In this document: positions 18,143-25,296 of the stretch, piece after piece
Layout of the letters: every line of letters starts with the position of its first letter
Numbering within the stretch: the stretch's first letter is position 1
Assembly (NCBI RefSeq): GCF_000379725.1
Contig: NZ_KB903625.1
Coordinates: 52,037-116,036 of the forward strand
DNA length: 64,000 nt
Origin: Cytophaga aurantiaca DSM 3654
Lineage (GTDB): Bacteria > Bacteroidota > Bacteroidia > Cytophagales > Cytophagaceae
Direction of reading: 5' to 3'
Translations under genes and position numbers: made by a program
Notes under the pieces: model-generated
Seen by the model: the letters and a program-made list of their open reading frames with translations, nothing else
Told to the model about the DNA's origin: nothing
The model's database searches: none

Positions 18143-18491
18143 ACCGTTGATTACCCTGATTTATATGATTTCGCTGAAACGTTAACCAATAGTATCTATC
18201 GTTCATTTCTTAAACCATCTGATTATTTGAAGAAATGAACGATACATGATGTACAGTTTAATAACAATCAATCATTACCTGTCCCGCTTTTGGGCGGGAG
18301 TAAATCAATTTAATCAGCATACCTATCTATTTCAAGGTTATATGCTTCTAAATAATTGATTGCGCTGATGAATGACGCTGTAAAATAGAACCATTAAACC
18401 ATCTAATTGATTGCAGAAATGAATAAATATATATTATGCTCTTTAACATTAAGCATCATAGTAAATCATATAAATCAGCGTAATCAACGGT
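18143..18491. repeat. Composite palindromic element with nested pieces
   Basis: The left end ACCGTTGATTACCCTGATTT (from 18143) matches the reverse complement of the right end, ACCGTTGATTACGCTGATTT (to 18491), continuing through ATATGATT. Inside sit a CCTGTCCCGCTTTTGGGCGG insert (18279-18298), also seen at 20622-20644, and a 48-bp remnant of a GxxExxY gene (18310-18357). The left end is 3 bp from the porP/sprF stop; the right end supplies the GxxExxY stop codon. Confidence 0.7.
18310..18357 (-). pseudogene. GxxExxY gene fragment
   Basis: This 48-bp stretch is identical to 18548-18591 inside the intact GxxExxY gene except for a 4-bp CTAT insertion that breaks the frame. It encodes the NYLEAYNLEIGMLI region in the same orientation. 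It is a remnant of a second copy, or of a recombination event, inside a palindromic element. Confidence 0.7.
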
Positions 18492-18882
18492 CCAGATTTG
18501 CCTTTGAATTAATCAGCCTCTTAAACTGTAAGCTCTTTGCACCGAAGTTAATCAGCATACCTATTTCAAGGTTATATGCTTCTAAATAATTTATAGCTTG
18601 GGCGAGATGCACATCTTCTACCTGTACAAGTGCTTTTAGTTCTAATGACACCACCTGCTCAACAATAAAGTCTACTCTTCTTGTACCGATTTGATCCTGC
18701 TTGTAAAATATTGGCATTACAAATTCACGCTGAAAAGTTAAGCCTTGCAAGAGCATTTCTTTTTCCAATGCACGCTGATAAATTACTTCCTGAAACCCAT
18801 TACCCAATACTTTATGAACTTCAATAGCTGCTCTGATAACTTTGGAAGTAATATCAGAATGCTTGTATTCTTTTTTGATCAT
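18484..18882 (-). CDS. GxxExxY protein (possible PD-(D/E)XK nuclease fold)
   Basis: A 132-residue GxxExxY family protein. The name motif is GFQEVIY (G29, E32, Y35). D71 in RRVDFIV and E81-x-K83 in LELKAL make a D-x9-ExK pattern like PD-(D/E)XK nucleases. Activity in this family is not established. Its last codons and stop (KANLDR, then TGA) come from the right arm of a palindromic element, and another copy of that element starts 110 bp upstream of its ATG, so the gene is bracketed by repeats. Confidence 0.75.
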   Translation of the reverse strand: MIKKEYKHSDITSKVIRAAIEVHKVLGNGFQEVIYQRALEKEMLLQGLTFQREFVMPIFYKQDQIGTRRVDFIVEQVVSLELKALVQVEDVHLAQAINYLEAYNLEIGMLINFGAKSLQFKRLINSKANLDR

Positions 18883-18992
18883 TGTAATAAAAATTAAGCT
18901 GCTTGAATCAACAACAACTTATCATAGTTTCTCCATTGATACAATAAAAGAGAGATAGAAAAGTATCTTTTTATCGAATGTTAAATGTCTTA

Positions 18993-19158
18993 ACGGTTGA
19001 TTACGCTGATTTATATGATTACGCTGAATGTGCTAATGAATGACGCTGTAAAATAGAACCATTAAACCATCTTATTGATTGTAGAAATGAACATATATAT
19101 ATTATGCTCTTTAACATAATCATTCAGTGTAATCATATAAATCAGCGTAATCAACGGT
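18993..19158. repeat. MITE-like palindromic element with 37-bp terminal inverted repeats
   Basis: The left arm (18993-19029) and the reverse complement of the right arm (19122-19158) differ at only 2 of 37 positions; both contain GTTGATTACGCTGATTTATA. The interior (GAATGACGCTGTAAAATAG, then ATATTATGCTCTTTAACAT) is shared with 18366-18455 on the other side of the GxxExxY gene, in direct orientation. Confidence 0.8.
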
Positions 19159-19348
19159 CCAGATATGGGATTTCTACAACAGAAATACCAGAGAGTATAA
19201 TACTTGTATTTTTATTTGCGAGGATCTTTACGAAATGTATCATTTACACGTTTTTAATATTTTCTATTAAAATCTTATCTATGCTACATTCTAAAATGAA
19301 TGCAAGCAAAATAGAAATGTTTCAAAACACACTTAATACCCATACACA

Positions 19349-20431
19349 ATGACTGAAAAATTACCTCTATACCATAAACTTTCTGTTATCACCATTGGAC
19401 TGTTTATCTTTTTTTACATACTATTTATCAGTAAAGAAATACTTGTTCCATTAACATTTGCATGGCTGTTAGCTATATTATTAAACCCCATCGTTAATTT
19501 TCTGCAAAGCAAAAAAATAAACAAAATTGTAGCCATTGTTTTGGCAATTGTTTTAATGATCCTTGTTTCCGCTGGCATATTATTTTTTATCGGCACACAG
19601 GTTTCTAAATTCGTAGATATGTTGCCACAATTAAAGCAAAAGGCTCATGAACTGGGGCATCAGGGGCTATCCTGGTTTTCTGATACGTTTAATATAACCA
19701 CTCCCAAATTAACCGCCTGGATCGAAGAACAGAAAGCCAAAGGCATGCAAAGCGCAAGCGGCATCGTAGGTACAGCCTTGGGATCAGTTTCTGGTTTGTT
19801 TGTGGGATTGTTTCTGTTACCTGTATATATCTTTCTGTTTTTATTTTACAAACCTCTTTTACTAACCTTTATATCAAAACTATTTTCCAGGGACAACCAT
19901 AAAGTTGTAGCAGATGTATTAAACGAAACAAAAGGACTTATACAAAATTACTTAATCGGGTTAATGATTGAAATGTCTATTGTAGCTACATTGAATAGCG
20001 TAGCATTAATGCTGATCGGTATTAAATATGCCATCTTGTTGGGCGTGATTGGTGCGATACTTAATTTGATTCCTTACATCGGAGGTATGGTTGCGATCGC
20101 ATTACCAATGTTGATGGGCCTTATGACAGATAGCCCCATTTCAGCTTTGTATGTCTTTTTGGCTTATGCCCTTATTCAGTTTGTTGATAATAACTTTTTA
20201 GTACCTAAAATTGTTGCTTCAAAAGTTAAAGTCAACGCACTCGTTTCCATTATCGTGGTATTGATTGGCGGTACGCTTTGGGGCGTCGCAGGAATGTTCT
20301 TATCGATTCCATTAATAGCTATCCTTAAAGTTATATTCGACCGCATTGAAGCCCTTCAACCCTTTGGTTATTTAATTGGCGACGATATGCCGGAAAATGA
20401 CTCTGTAAAGAAACATTCAAAAAAAGTCTGA
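19349..20431 (+). CDS. AI-2E family transporter (permease)
   Basis: A 360-residue inner-membrane protein of the AI-2E/PerM/YdiK family. It has about eight hydrophobic segments, paired at residues 10-45 and 57-85, then 145-175, 210-240, 245-275 and 295-335. The conserved IPYIGGMVAIALP (about 232) and FVDNNFLVPKIVASKVKVNAL (about 274) motifs are present. Members export small molecules or ions; quorum-signal transport is shown for few. Its TGA stop lies inside the GTCTGAACC end of the next palindromic element. Confidence 0.85.
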   Translation: MTEKLPLYHKLSVITIGLFIFFYILFISKEILVPLTFAWLLAILLNPIVNFLQSKKINKIVAIVLAIVLMILVSAGILFFIGTQVSKFVDMLPQLKQKAHELGHQGLSWFSDTFNITTPKLTAWIEEQKAKGMQSASGIVGTALGSVSGLFVGLFLLPVYIFLFLFYKPLLLTFISKLFSRDNHKVVADVLNETKGLIQNYLIGLMIEMSIVATLNSVALMLIGIKYAILLGVIGAILNLIPYIGGMVAIALPMLMGLMTDSPISALYVFLAYALIQFVDNNFLVPKIVASKVKVNALVSIIVVLIGGTLWGVAGMFLSIPLIAILKVIFDRIEALQPFGYLIGDDMPENDSVKKHSKKV

Positions 20432-20652
20432 ACCACTGATTCACCTGATTAAATTGATTTCACTGATAACGCCCGTACTCTCACTGGCGCCAGTCTTAGC
20501 GTAGCGGTGACTGGTGCCTATCATTTCGCAGTCTTTGACTGCATTTGGATCTACTTCCGCCGTTGTTGGTGTTTCCGCGTGCTCTAATCATAGTTAATCA
20601 ATTTAATCAGGTAAATCAGTGCCTGTCCCGCTTTTGGACCGGGAGTTCAGAC
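20426..20652. repeat. Palindromic element between convergent genes
   Basis: The left arm GTCTGAACCACTGATTCACC continues with TGATTAAATTGATT. Its right arm, reverse complemented, is GTCTGAAC, then a 23-bp insert, then CACTGATTTACCTGATTAAA. The insert CCTGTCCCGCTTTTGGACCG (20622-20641) also occurs at 18279. The interior has GGCGCCAGTCTTAGCGTAGC, which resembles the inverted sequence near 28172-28195. It ends 3 bp from the stop of the minus-strand gene. Confidence 0.7.
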
Positions 20653-20654
20653 GA

Positions 20655-21035
20655 CTAATTATCAAACCTCTTCCCCCAGATCCATTGCAGAAAAGTGAAT
20701 TTTGTATCATCCTTCAAAACATCCTTCTTTTGCAGTTGCTCTCTTTTTTCTTTCAACGCATCATACAGTTTTACTGCTAAAAATACCTGGTGATCTCTGA
20801 ATTTATTCAGATCTGTATCCAACAGATCATAAATAGTGTCTTCATACCAGTTGAAGACAGGTATTTCATGCTCTTTAGCAATATCCATTTTAGAACAAAT
20901 AAGTTCTACAAGATTGGTATTAAAATCATCTGTAGCCAAACCCGTTGCTTCCAGTCCCATGATGAGCTTACGGCTGCGCATGTCTGCTAAGATGAGTGTG
21001 ATAATTTCATTGCGGTTGATTGTTGTTGGCTCCAT
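20655..21035 (-). CDS. Small protein of unknown function, paired with XRE gene (module 1)
   Basis: A 126-residue soluble protein, not recognised. The core (about residues 9-75) is NEIITLILADMRSRKLIMGL, then LVELICSKM and VFNWYEDTIYDLL. It is clearly related to the protein at 21540-21860 (shared EI-x5-I/L-x4-MR/MK-x-RK/RR, GL, L-LI and WY). Each is transcribed away from an XRE regulator. No catalytic or membrane motif is visible. Confidence 0.6.
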   Translation of the reverse strand: MEPTTINRNEIITLILADMRSRKLIMGLEATGLATDDFNTNLVELICSKMDIAKEHEIPVFNWYEDTIYDLLDTDLNKFRDHQVFLAVKLYDALKEKREQLQKKDVLKDDTKFTFLQWIWGKRFDN

Positions 21036-21072
21036 AGCTTCGGAAATATTAAAATCAAAAGTCCAATATAAT

Positions 21073-21112
21073 AGGTTTTTTTTATTAGGTAAAGTTTAAC
21101 AGGTTTTTTTAT
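21073..21112. promoter_or_regulatory. Direct repeats in the module 1 divergent region
   Basis: AGGTTTTTTTTAT (21073-21085) and AGGTTTTTTTAT (21101-21112) are spaced 28 bp start to start, between the divergent starts at 21035 and 21135. Spacing close to three helical turns and the position suit binding by the adjacent XRE protein. Confidence 0.4.
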
Positions 21113-21134
21113 GACCTTTCATAAAAAATAATCT

Positions 21135-21374
21135 ATGGCAAAGATTAAAAACGAAACCTTAGACCCACGACTGGAAAAGGTCGGACAGAAGATAAAAGAT
21201 CTACGCATCAAAAAAGGCTATACTTCATACGAACAGTTTGCCTTTGATAACAACTTACCTCGCTCCGGTTACGGCGATCATGAAAATGGAAAGAATATGA
21301 CATTAGCTAGTCTGATTAGATTGTTGGATATTCATGAAATAAGTCTGAATGATTTTTTCAAATCGTTTAAATAA
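21135..21374 (+). CDS. XRE-family HTH regulator (module 1)
   Basis: A 79-residue single-domain HTH protein. GQKIKDLRIKKGYTSYEQFA enters the HTH, followed by the recognition part LPRSGYGDHENGKNMTLASL and a C-terminal LLDIHEISLNDFF helix. It matches solitary XRE proteins common in Bacteroidota (KIKELR-x-KKGY-S-YE-FA). It is divergent from the small protein at 20655-21035 with 99 bp between, so control of both is plausible. A palindromic element begins 7 bp after its stop. Confidence 0.75.
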   Translation: MAKIKNETLDPRLEKVGQKIKDLRIKKGYTSYEQFAFDNNLPRSGYGDHENGKNMTLASLIRLLDIHEISLNDFFKSFK

Positions 21375-21381
21375 GCCCAGA

Positions 21382-21546
21382 CCATTGATTACAATGATTC
21401 ACATGATTTACTATGATTGTTCATTATGTAACGGACCATTATAACTTTTCCATTTTCTGCCATAAATAAAAAAACGACTGATTGAATTTTCAGATGTTCT
21501 TAATTAGTGCATTCAGCGTAATCAGAAAAATCAGCGTAATCAATGG
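21382..21546. repeat. Diverged palindromic element
   Basis: The left end CCATTGATTACAATGATT and the reverse complement of the right end, CCATTGATTACGCTGATTTT, share about 60-70% over 36 bp. The right end supplies the final His codon and TGA stop of the 21540-21860 gene. It separates module 1 from module 2. Confidence 0.55.
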
Positions 21547-21860
21547 TGATTCTTTATCTCCACATACATTTCAAACACCGCTTCCTTCCATCCCTCCACA
21601 TCTGCAGGAGAAACCTTCTCACAATGCGCATCCAGTAATGCAGTATACCATTCATACAAACTATCGGATCGCTGATCAAAGCCTGCCAGTGAAAGAATAA
21701 GCGAACTTAGATCACAGGTATAGGTACTATCAAAACCAACTTTTACAAGACCATTTATATGACGGCGGTTCTTCATTTCTTCAGAAATAAGAAAAAGCAT
21801 AATCTCCGATGACGGCGGCAATTTGAAGAGCTTCAGGTTGTCCGGTAATTCCATATTCAT
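21540..21860 (-). CDS. Small protein of unknown function, paired with XRE gene (module 2)
   Basis: A 106-residue soluble, acidic protein related to the one at 20655-21035. Shared points are SEIMLFLISEEMKNRRHINGL, the LSSLILSLAG helix and the LYEWYTALLD block. The family was not otherwise recognised. The final codons come from a palindromic element, so the original C-terminus may differ. It is divergent from the XRE gene at 22031 with a 170-bp gap carrying a strong operator-like dyad. Confidence 0.6.
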   Translation of the reverse strand: MNMELPDNLKLFKLPPSSEIMLFLISEEMKNRRHINGLVKVGFDSTYTCDLSSLILSLAGFDQRSDSLYEWYTALLDAHCEKVSPADVEGWKEAVFEMYVEIKNHH

Positions 21861-21987
21861 AGCTTTTGATTGATGTTTGTGATGATTATTTACTGATTAA
21901 AGCCCCCGCTTCTCTCTTAAACAGTTTGTATTATTGCCCATTTCTCTTACCTTTATTTTCGTATTTTTACTGACAAACAAATAAAAG

Positions 21988-22016
21988 GTAAAATATTGTC
22001 TTTGTCAATATTTTAC
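21988..22016. promoter_or_regulatory. Perfect 11-bp inverted repeat before the module 2 XRE gene
   Basis: GTAAAATATTG (21988-21998) and CAATATTTTAC (22006-22016) flank a 7-base spacer, 14 bp upstream of the ATG at 22031. A GTCTTTG in the centre resembles part of a TAnnTTTG box. The position over the promoter or leader suggests autoregulation by the XRE protein. Confidence 0.6.
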
Positions 22017-22030
22017 TAAATAATTTATCC

Positions 22031-22453
22031 ATGAACAATTTCGCGTTAAATATTCAGATACTTCGAAAATCAAACGGTTTTAAACAGTCTGATTTTGAAA
22101 TTATTAAGATAAAACGAACTACCTGGAACAATTACGAGTCCGGAAAGTCAGAACCTGACATTGATACAATTTTACGCATAGCAAACTTTTTTGGAGTCGA
22201 TCTGGAAACGCTTTTAGTAGAAGATCTGAGTAAAAATGAACACCTGATTTCGAAAATTGATACATTAAAAAAGCCTATTACCAATGCTGAGAATGATTCG
22301 AAACCGAACATGGCAATGGAAGATAAAACGCAATACTACACCGAGAATGCAAAAAATATGCAGCAGGTTATTGACACACAAAAACAATTAATTGATAGCC
22401 TGAATACGAATATTCATTTTTTGCAGAGCCGGGTACAGCAGTTGGAGAAGTAG
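22031..22453 (+). CDS. XRE-family HTH regulator with C-terminal coiled coil (module 2)
   Basis: A 140-residue protein. Residues 1-65 are an HTH_3 domain: IQILRKSNGFKQSDFEIIKI, the recognition part RTTWNNYESGKSEPDIDTIL, and ANFFGVDLETLL. A low-complexity linker follows, then a coiled coil at about 105-140 (MQQVIDTQKQLIDSLNTNIH with heptad hydrophobics) that likely drives oligomerisation. This layout is common among Bacteroidota XRE regulators. It lies just after a perfect operator-like dyad. Confidence 0.8.
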   Translation: MNNFALNIQILRKSNGFKQSDFEIIKIKRTTWNNYESGKSEPDIDTILRIANFFGVDLETLLVEDLSKNEHLISKIDTLKKPITNAENDSKPNMAMEDKTQYYTENAKNMQQVIDTQKQLIDSLNTNIHFLQSRVQQLEK

Positions 22454-22611
22454 AATTGGCTATGCTTAATTTTTTGCGTTAATCTTCATTTTCTTCTATA
22501 AACAAATAATTGCACCTCAAGCATTCGTGCAATTGAGTCTGATACTTTGTACAGAATAAATCCATAATAATTTTTGTACGTACTCCACAATATGGACAAG
22601 TTGTGGGCTGA

Positions 22612-22944
22612 TCATTTCGCATGAAGATTTCCATCTGCACAATCTTTAATAAATAATTCTATATTTCTATTATCTGTAATTAACTTATTTGTTTCTTCCA
22701 CTGAATCCATTTCATACCATTCATGATCCAGTTCCGAATCAAAAGGAAAACGATAAATCAATGGAACCTCGCAGGCCTTTGGAATAAAATATTCCTGATC
22801 AATCAATACTTCTTTCAATTGTTCCTCAATAGTTTCTATAGAAAGCTGATTTGGATTACTAAAAATGACAGAACCATATTGCTTAAAGTTAGCTGTATCT
22901 CTGTATTGATAATTGAAGCGGACATTTTTGATTAGCTTTTCCAT
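22612..22944 (-). CDS. Conserved small protein, paired with controller-like gene (module 3)
   Basis: A 110-residue soluble, acidic protein. The pattern NVRFNYQYRDTANFKQYGSV, then VIFSNPNQLSIETIEEQL and a DHEWYEMDSVEET tail, recalls a hypothetical family that is spread widely in bacteria, but no function comes to mind. It is divergent from the C-like regulator at 23036 with 91 bp between, so its promoter and that of the nuclease-helicase operon share the same controller site. Confidence 0.6.
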   Translation of the reverse strand: MEKLIKNVRFNYQYRDTANFKQYGSVIFSNPNQLSIETIEEQLKEVLIDQEYFIPKACEVPLIYRFPFDSELDHEWYEMDSVEETNKLITDNRNIELFIKDCADGNLHAK

Positions 22945-22985
22945 AGCTTAAATCACATTTTTTAATACAAATATATAAAAAATAT

Positions 22986-23014
22986 GACACTTAAAGTCCG
23001 TTGACTTAAAAACT
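22986..23014. promoter_or_regulatory. C-box-like operator for the controller-type HTH protein
   Basis: Restriction-modification controller proteins bind two copies of GACT-N3-AGTC-like sites around a CGTG-type spacer. Here ACTTAAAGTC (22989-22998) matches 7 of 8 fixed bases including the AGTC half, CGTT follows, then GACTTAAAAAC (23003-23013) has the GACT half and a degenerate right half. The pair centres on AAGTC-cgtt-GACTT, 22 bp upstream of the ATG at 23036. Confidence 0.55.
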
Positions 23015-23035
23015 ACAATAAGATAGCTTGCTTAA

Positions 23036-23257
23036 ATGGATATCAAGCTTAAAATAGGTGCTAGAATCAAGGAATTAAGAACTGAATTGGGGTTGTCCCA
23101 AGAAGCATTTGCATATAAAGCAGGAATAGATAGAACGTATGTTTCTGACGTAGAAAATGGAAGAAGAAATATTTCAGCTGAATTATTAGAAAAAATAATA
23201 ATTGCCTCTGAAATAACCTTTGCTGATTTTTTTAACACAAAGGAGTTTAAGAAATGA
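23036..23257 (+). CDS. XRE-family regulator resembling restriction-modification C proteins (module 3)
   Basis: A 73-residue single-domain HTH protein. IGARIKELRTELGLSQEAFA, then the recognition helix DRTYVSDVENGRRNIS and LLEKIIIASEITFADFF, closely follow controller (C) proteins of type II restriction-modification systems, both in size and in the DRTY-x-S-x-x-E-x-G-x-RN-x-S core. Its stop overlaps the start of the nuclease-helicase gene (ATGA, 4 bp), so translation is coupled. No methyltransferase gene is nearby. A general XRE activator or repressor is the alternative. Confidence 0.75.
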   Translation: MDIKLKIGARIKELRTELGLSQEAFAYKAGIDRTYVSDVENGRRNISAELLEKIIIASEITFADFFNTKEFKK

Positions 23258-25293
23258 GACCAGCCTATTACCGAAATTCAATAGATGGTTTTCTAAAAGA
23301 AGATGACAATTCTATCCTTGGCAAATTAAGCTTTGAAAATAGTCGTTTTGTTCAACAATGGACCGTTGGAACCCTTTCATGGAATGACTGCATAAAATTA
23401 TTAAAATTATCCTTCAAGAAATTAGTAGAAGTAAATGAAAATTTTTCCAATTGGCATTTATTATTAGAATATGAAATCCCAAGATTAGCCAGCAGAATTG
23501 ATGCTGTTATTATTGCGAACGATGTCATTTTAGTAATTGAATTTAAAATGGATCGCAAAACATATGAAGCTGCAGACATCAGACAAGCGGAAGATTATGC
23601 ACTTGATTTGAAAGACTTTCACTTAGAAAGCAGAAACAAACCAATTATTCCAATCTTATTTTCTCCACTTGCTCCAGATAAAAATCAAACAATAATTAAG
23701 CATTCTAATGTTAGTCATTGTTTGCTAGCTAATCAAAATAATCTACATTCAATTATACTTGATGCTTATAAAGTCAATCATTCAAGTGATCTAAAGATAG
23801 ATTTAGATACATGGGAGAACAGTGTATATAAACCAACGCCAACAATAGTACAAGCCGCAAAAGCATTATTTGCAGGACAAAAAGTTGAAGACATTTCGAA
23901 CTCAGGAGCAGATTCTGTGAATCTTACTTTGACATCTGATTATTTAATTAATACGATTCAAGATGCCAAAACAAAGAATAAAAAAGTTGTTTGTTTTGTT
24001 ACTGGCGTCCCGGGCGCGGGTAAAACATTAGTAGGACTAAATATCATCCATGAAAAGGAAAAGTTTGATGGAGATGAATTTGACACTGCATACTTTTCAG
24101 GTAATGGACCATTAATTAGCGTATTAAAGGAAGCATTAGCACGAGACAACCATGATAAGCAAGTTATTAAATATATAAGCGAAGGAAAACAAGGAAACAA
24201 ACCAACAAAAAAGGAATCTGCACAATCTATAAAAGGCAAAATTCAAAATCTCCATTCCTTTATTAAAGAAGGTATACGTAATCAGCAAGCACCAACAGAA
24301 AAAGTCGTTGTTTTTGATGAAGCACAAAGATGTTGGAATGCAACACATTTTTTTAATAAATCGAAGCAAAACCAAAACAGAGAAACGAATCCATTTGACT
24401 TACAAGAAAAGTCTGAAGCCGAATTGTTATTTGAAATAATGGACAGACATAAAGATTGGTCTGTTATAATTGCTTTAGTTGGTGGCGGTCAAGAAATCAA
24501 TACAGGTGAGGGTGGAATTGCAGAATGGGGCAAAGCATTAAAAATTAAATATCCCCATTGGAACATTCATATATCTCCCCAACTATTATTGGGAGACACA
24601 TCAACAGCAAATCAAATGCTATTTGATACTTTACCGAAGGATATAGTTATTTTAAAAGAGGAAAATTTACACTTGAAAGTAAATCAGCGTTCATTCAAAG
24701 CAAACAATTTCAATGAATGGGTAAACGCAGTATTGAATAACCAGCCTGAAAAAGCAAAGGAAGTATACAATACGATAAAAAAAGATTTCCCAATTCTTCT
24801 AACACGAGATTTATCTGAAGCTAAAACATGGTTACGTAGTAAAGTAATTGGTAACAAACGCATCGGCTTGGTAGCCTCATCGGGAGCAGTACGTTTAAAA
24901 TCAGATGCAGTAAATATAAAAGATAGAATAGAAGTTGAACATTGGTTTTTAAACGAGGCAAAAGACATTCGTTCTTCTTATTACCTTGAACAAGCGGCAA
25001 CAGAATTCGATATTCAAGGTCTTGAAATTGATTTCTGCTGTTTGTGTTGGGACTTGGATTTGGCCTACGATCAAAAATGGATCGCACAAAACTTCAATGT
25101 GTCAAATTCTAAATGGTCTTCAAATATTAAAGACGATACACAACGCTATTTAATCAATAAGTATCGTGTACTTTTAACTCGTGCACGCGAAGGAGTTGCT
25201 ATTTGGATTCCCAATGGTGATAAATCTGATTTAACAAGACCTAAGAAAGAGTATGATAAGATTTATGAGTATTTAAAAAAGTGCGGATTATAA
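23254..25293 (+). CDS. Nuclease-helicase fusion, DUF2075 family (candidate defence protein)
   Basis: A 679-residue protein. The N-terminal region carries a PD-(D/E)XK nuclease pattern: E74 in LEYEIPRLASR, D83, and E96-x-K98 in VIEFKM. Residues 245-655 are an SF1-type helicase (DUF2075): Walker A GVPGAGKT (251-258), Walker B VVVFDEAQRCW (351-361), a motif III-like LVGGGQEINTGEGG, and a motif VI-like YRVLLTRAREG near 640. All core ATPase residues are present, so the enzyme should be active. It is the second gene of a two-gene operon with a controller-like regulator. Such fusions are frequent in defence islands; phage defence is inferred. Confidence 0.8.
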   Translation: MRPAYYRNSIDGFLKEDDNSILGKLSFENSRFVQQWTVGTLSWNDCIKLLKLSFKKLVEVNENFSNWHLLLEYEIPRLASRIDAVIIANDVILVIEFKMDRKTYEAADIRQAEDYALDLKDFHLESRNKPIIPILFSPLAPDKNQTIIKHSNVSHCLLANQNNLHSIILDAYKVNHSSDLKIDLDTWENSVYKPTPTIVQAAKALFAGQKVEDISNSGADSVNLTLTSDYLINTIQDAKTKNKKVVCFVTGVPGAGKTLVGLNIIHEKEKFDGDEFDTAYFSGNGPLISVLKEALARDNHDKQVIKYISEGKQGNKPTKKESAQSIKGKIQNLHSFIKEGIRNQQAPTEKVVVFDEAQRCWNATHFFNKSKQNQNRETNPFDLQEKSEAELLFEIMDRHKDWSVIIALVGGGQEINTGEGGIAEWGKALKIKYPHWNIHISPQLLLGDTSTANQMLFDTLPKDIVILKEENLHLKVNQRSFKANNFNEWVNAVLNNQPEKAKEVYNTIKKDFPILLTRDLSEAKTWLRSKVIGNKRIGLVASSGAVRLKSDAVNIKDRIEVEHWFLNEAKDIRSSYYLEQAATEFDIQGLEIDFCCLCWDLDLAYDQKWIAQNFNVSNSKWSSNIKDDTQRYLINKYRVLLTRAREGVAIWIPNGDKSDLTRPKKEYDKIYEYLKKCGL

Positions 25294-25296
25294 GAC

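Noticed and set aside
19104..19352. 82-codon plus-strand frame before the AI-2E gene
   Set aside because: It starts in a palindromic element and has no family look.
23254..25293. Complete restriction-modification system
   Set aside because: No DNA methyltransferase motif is found in any neighbouring gene.
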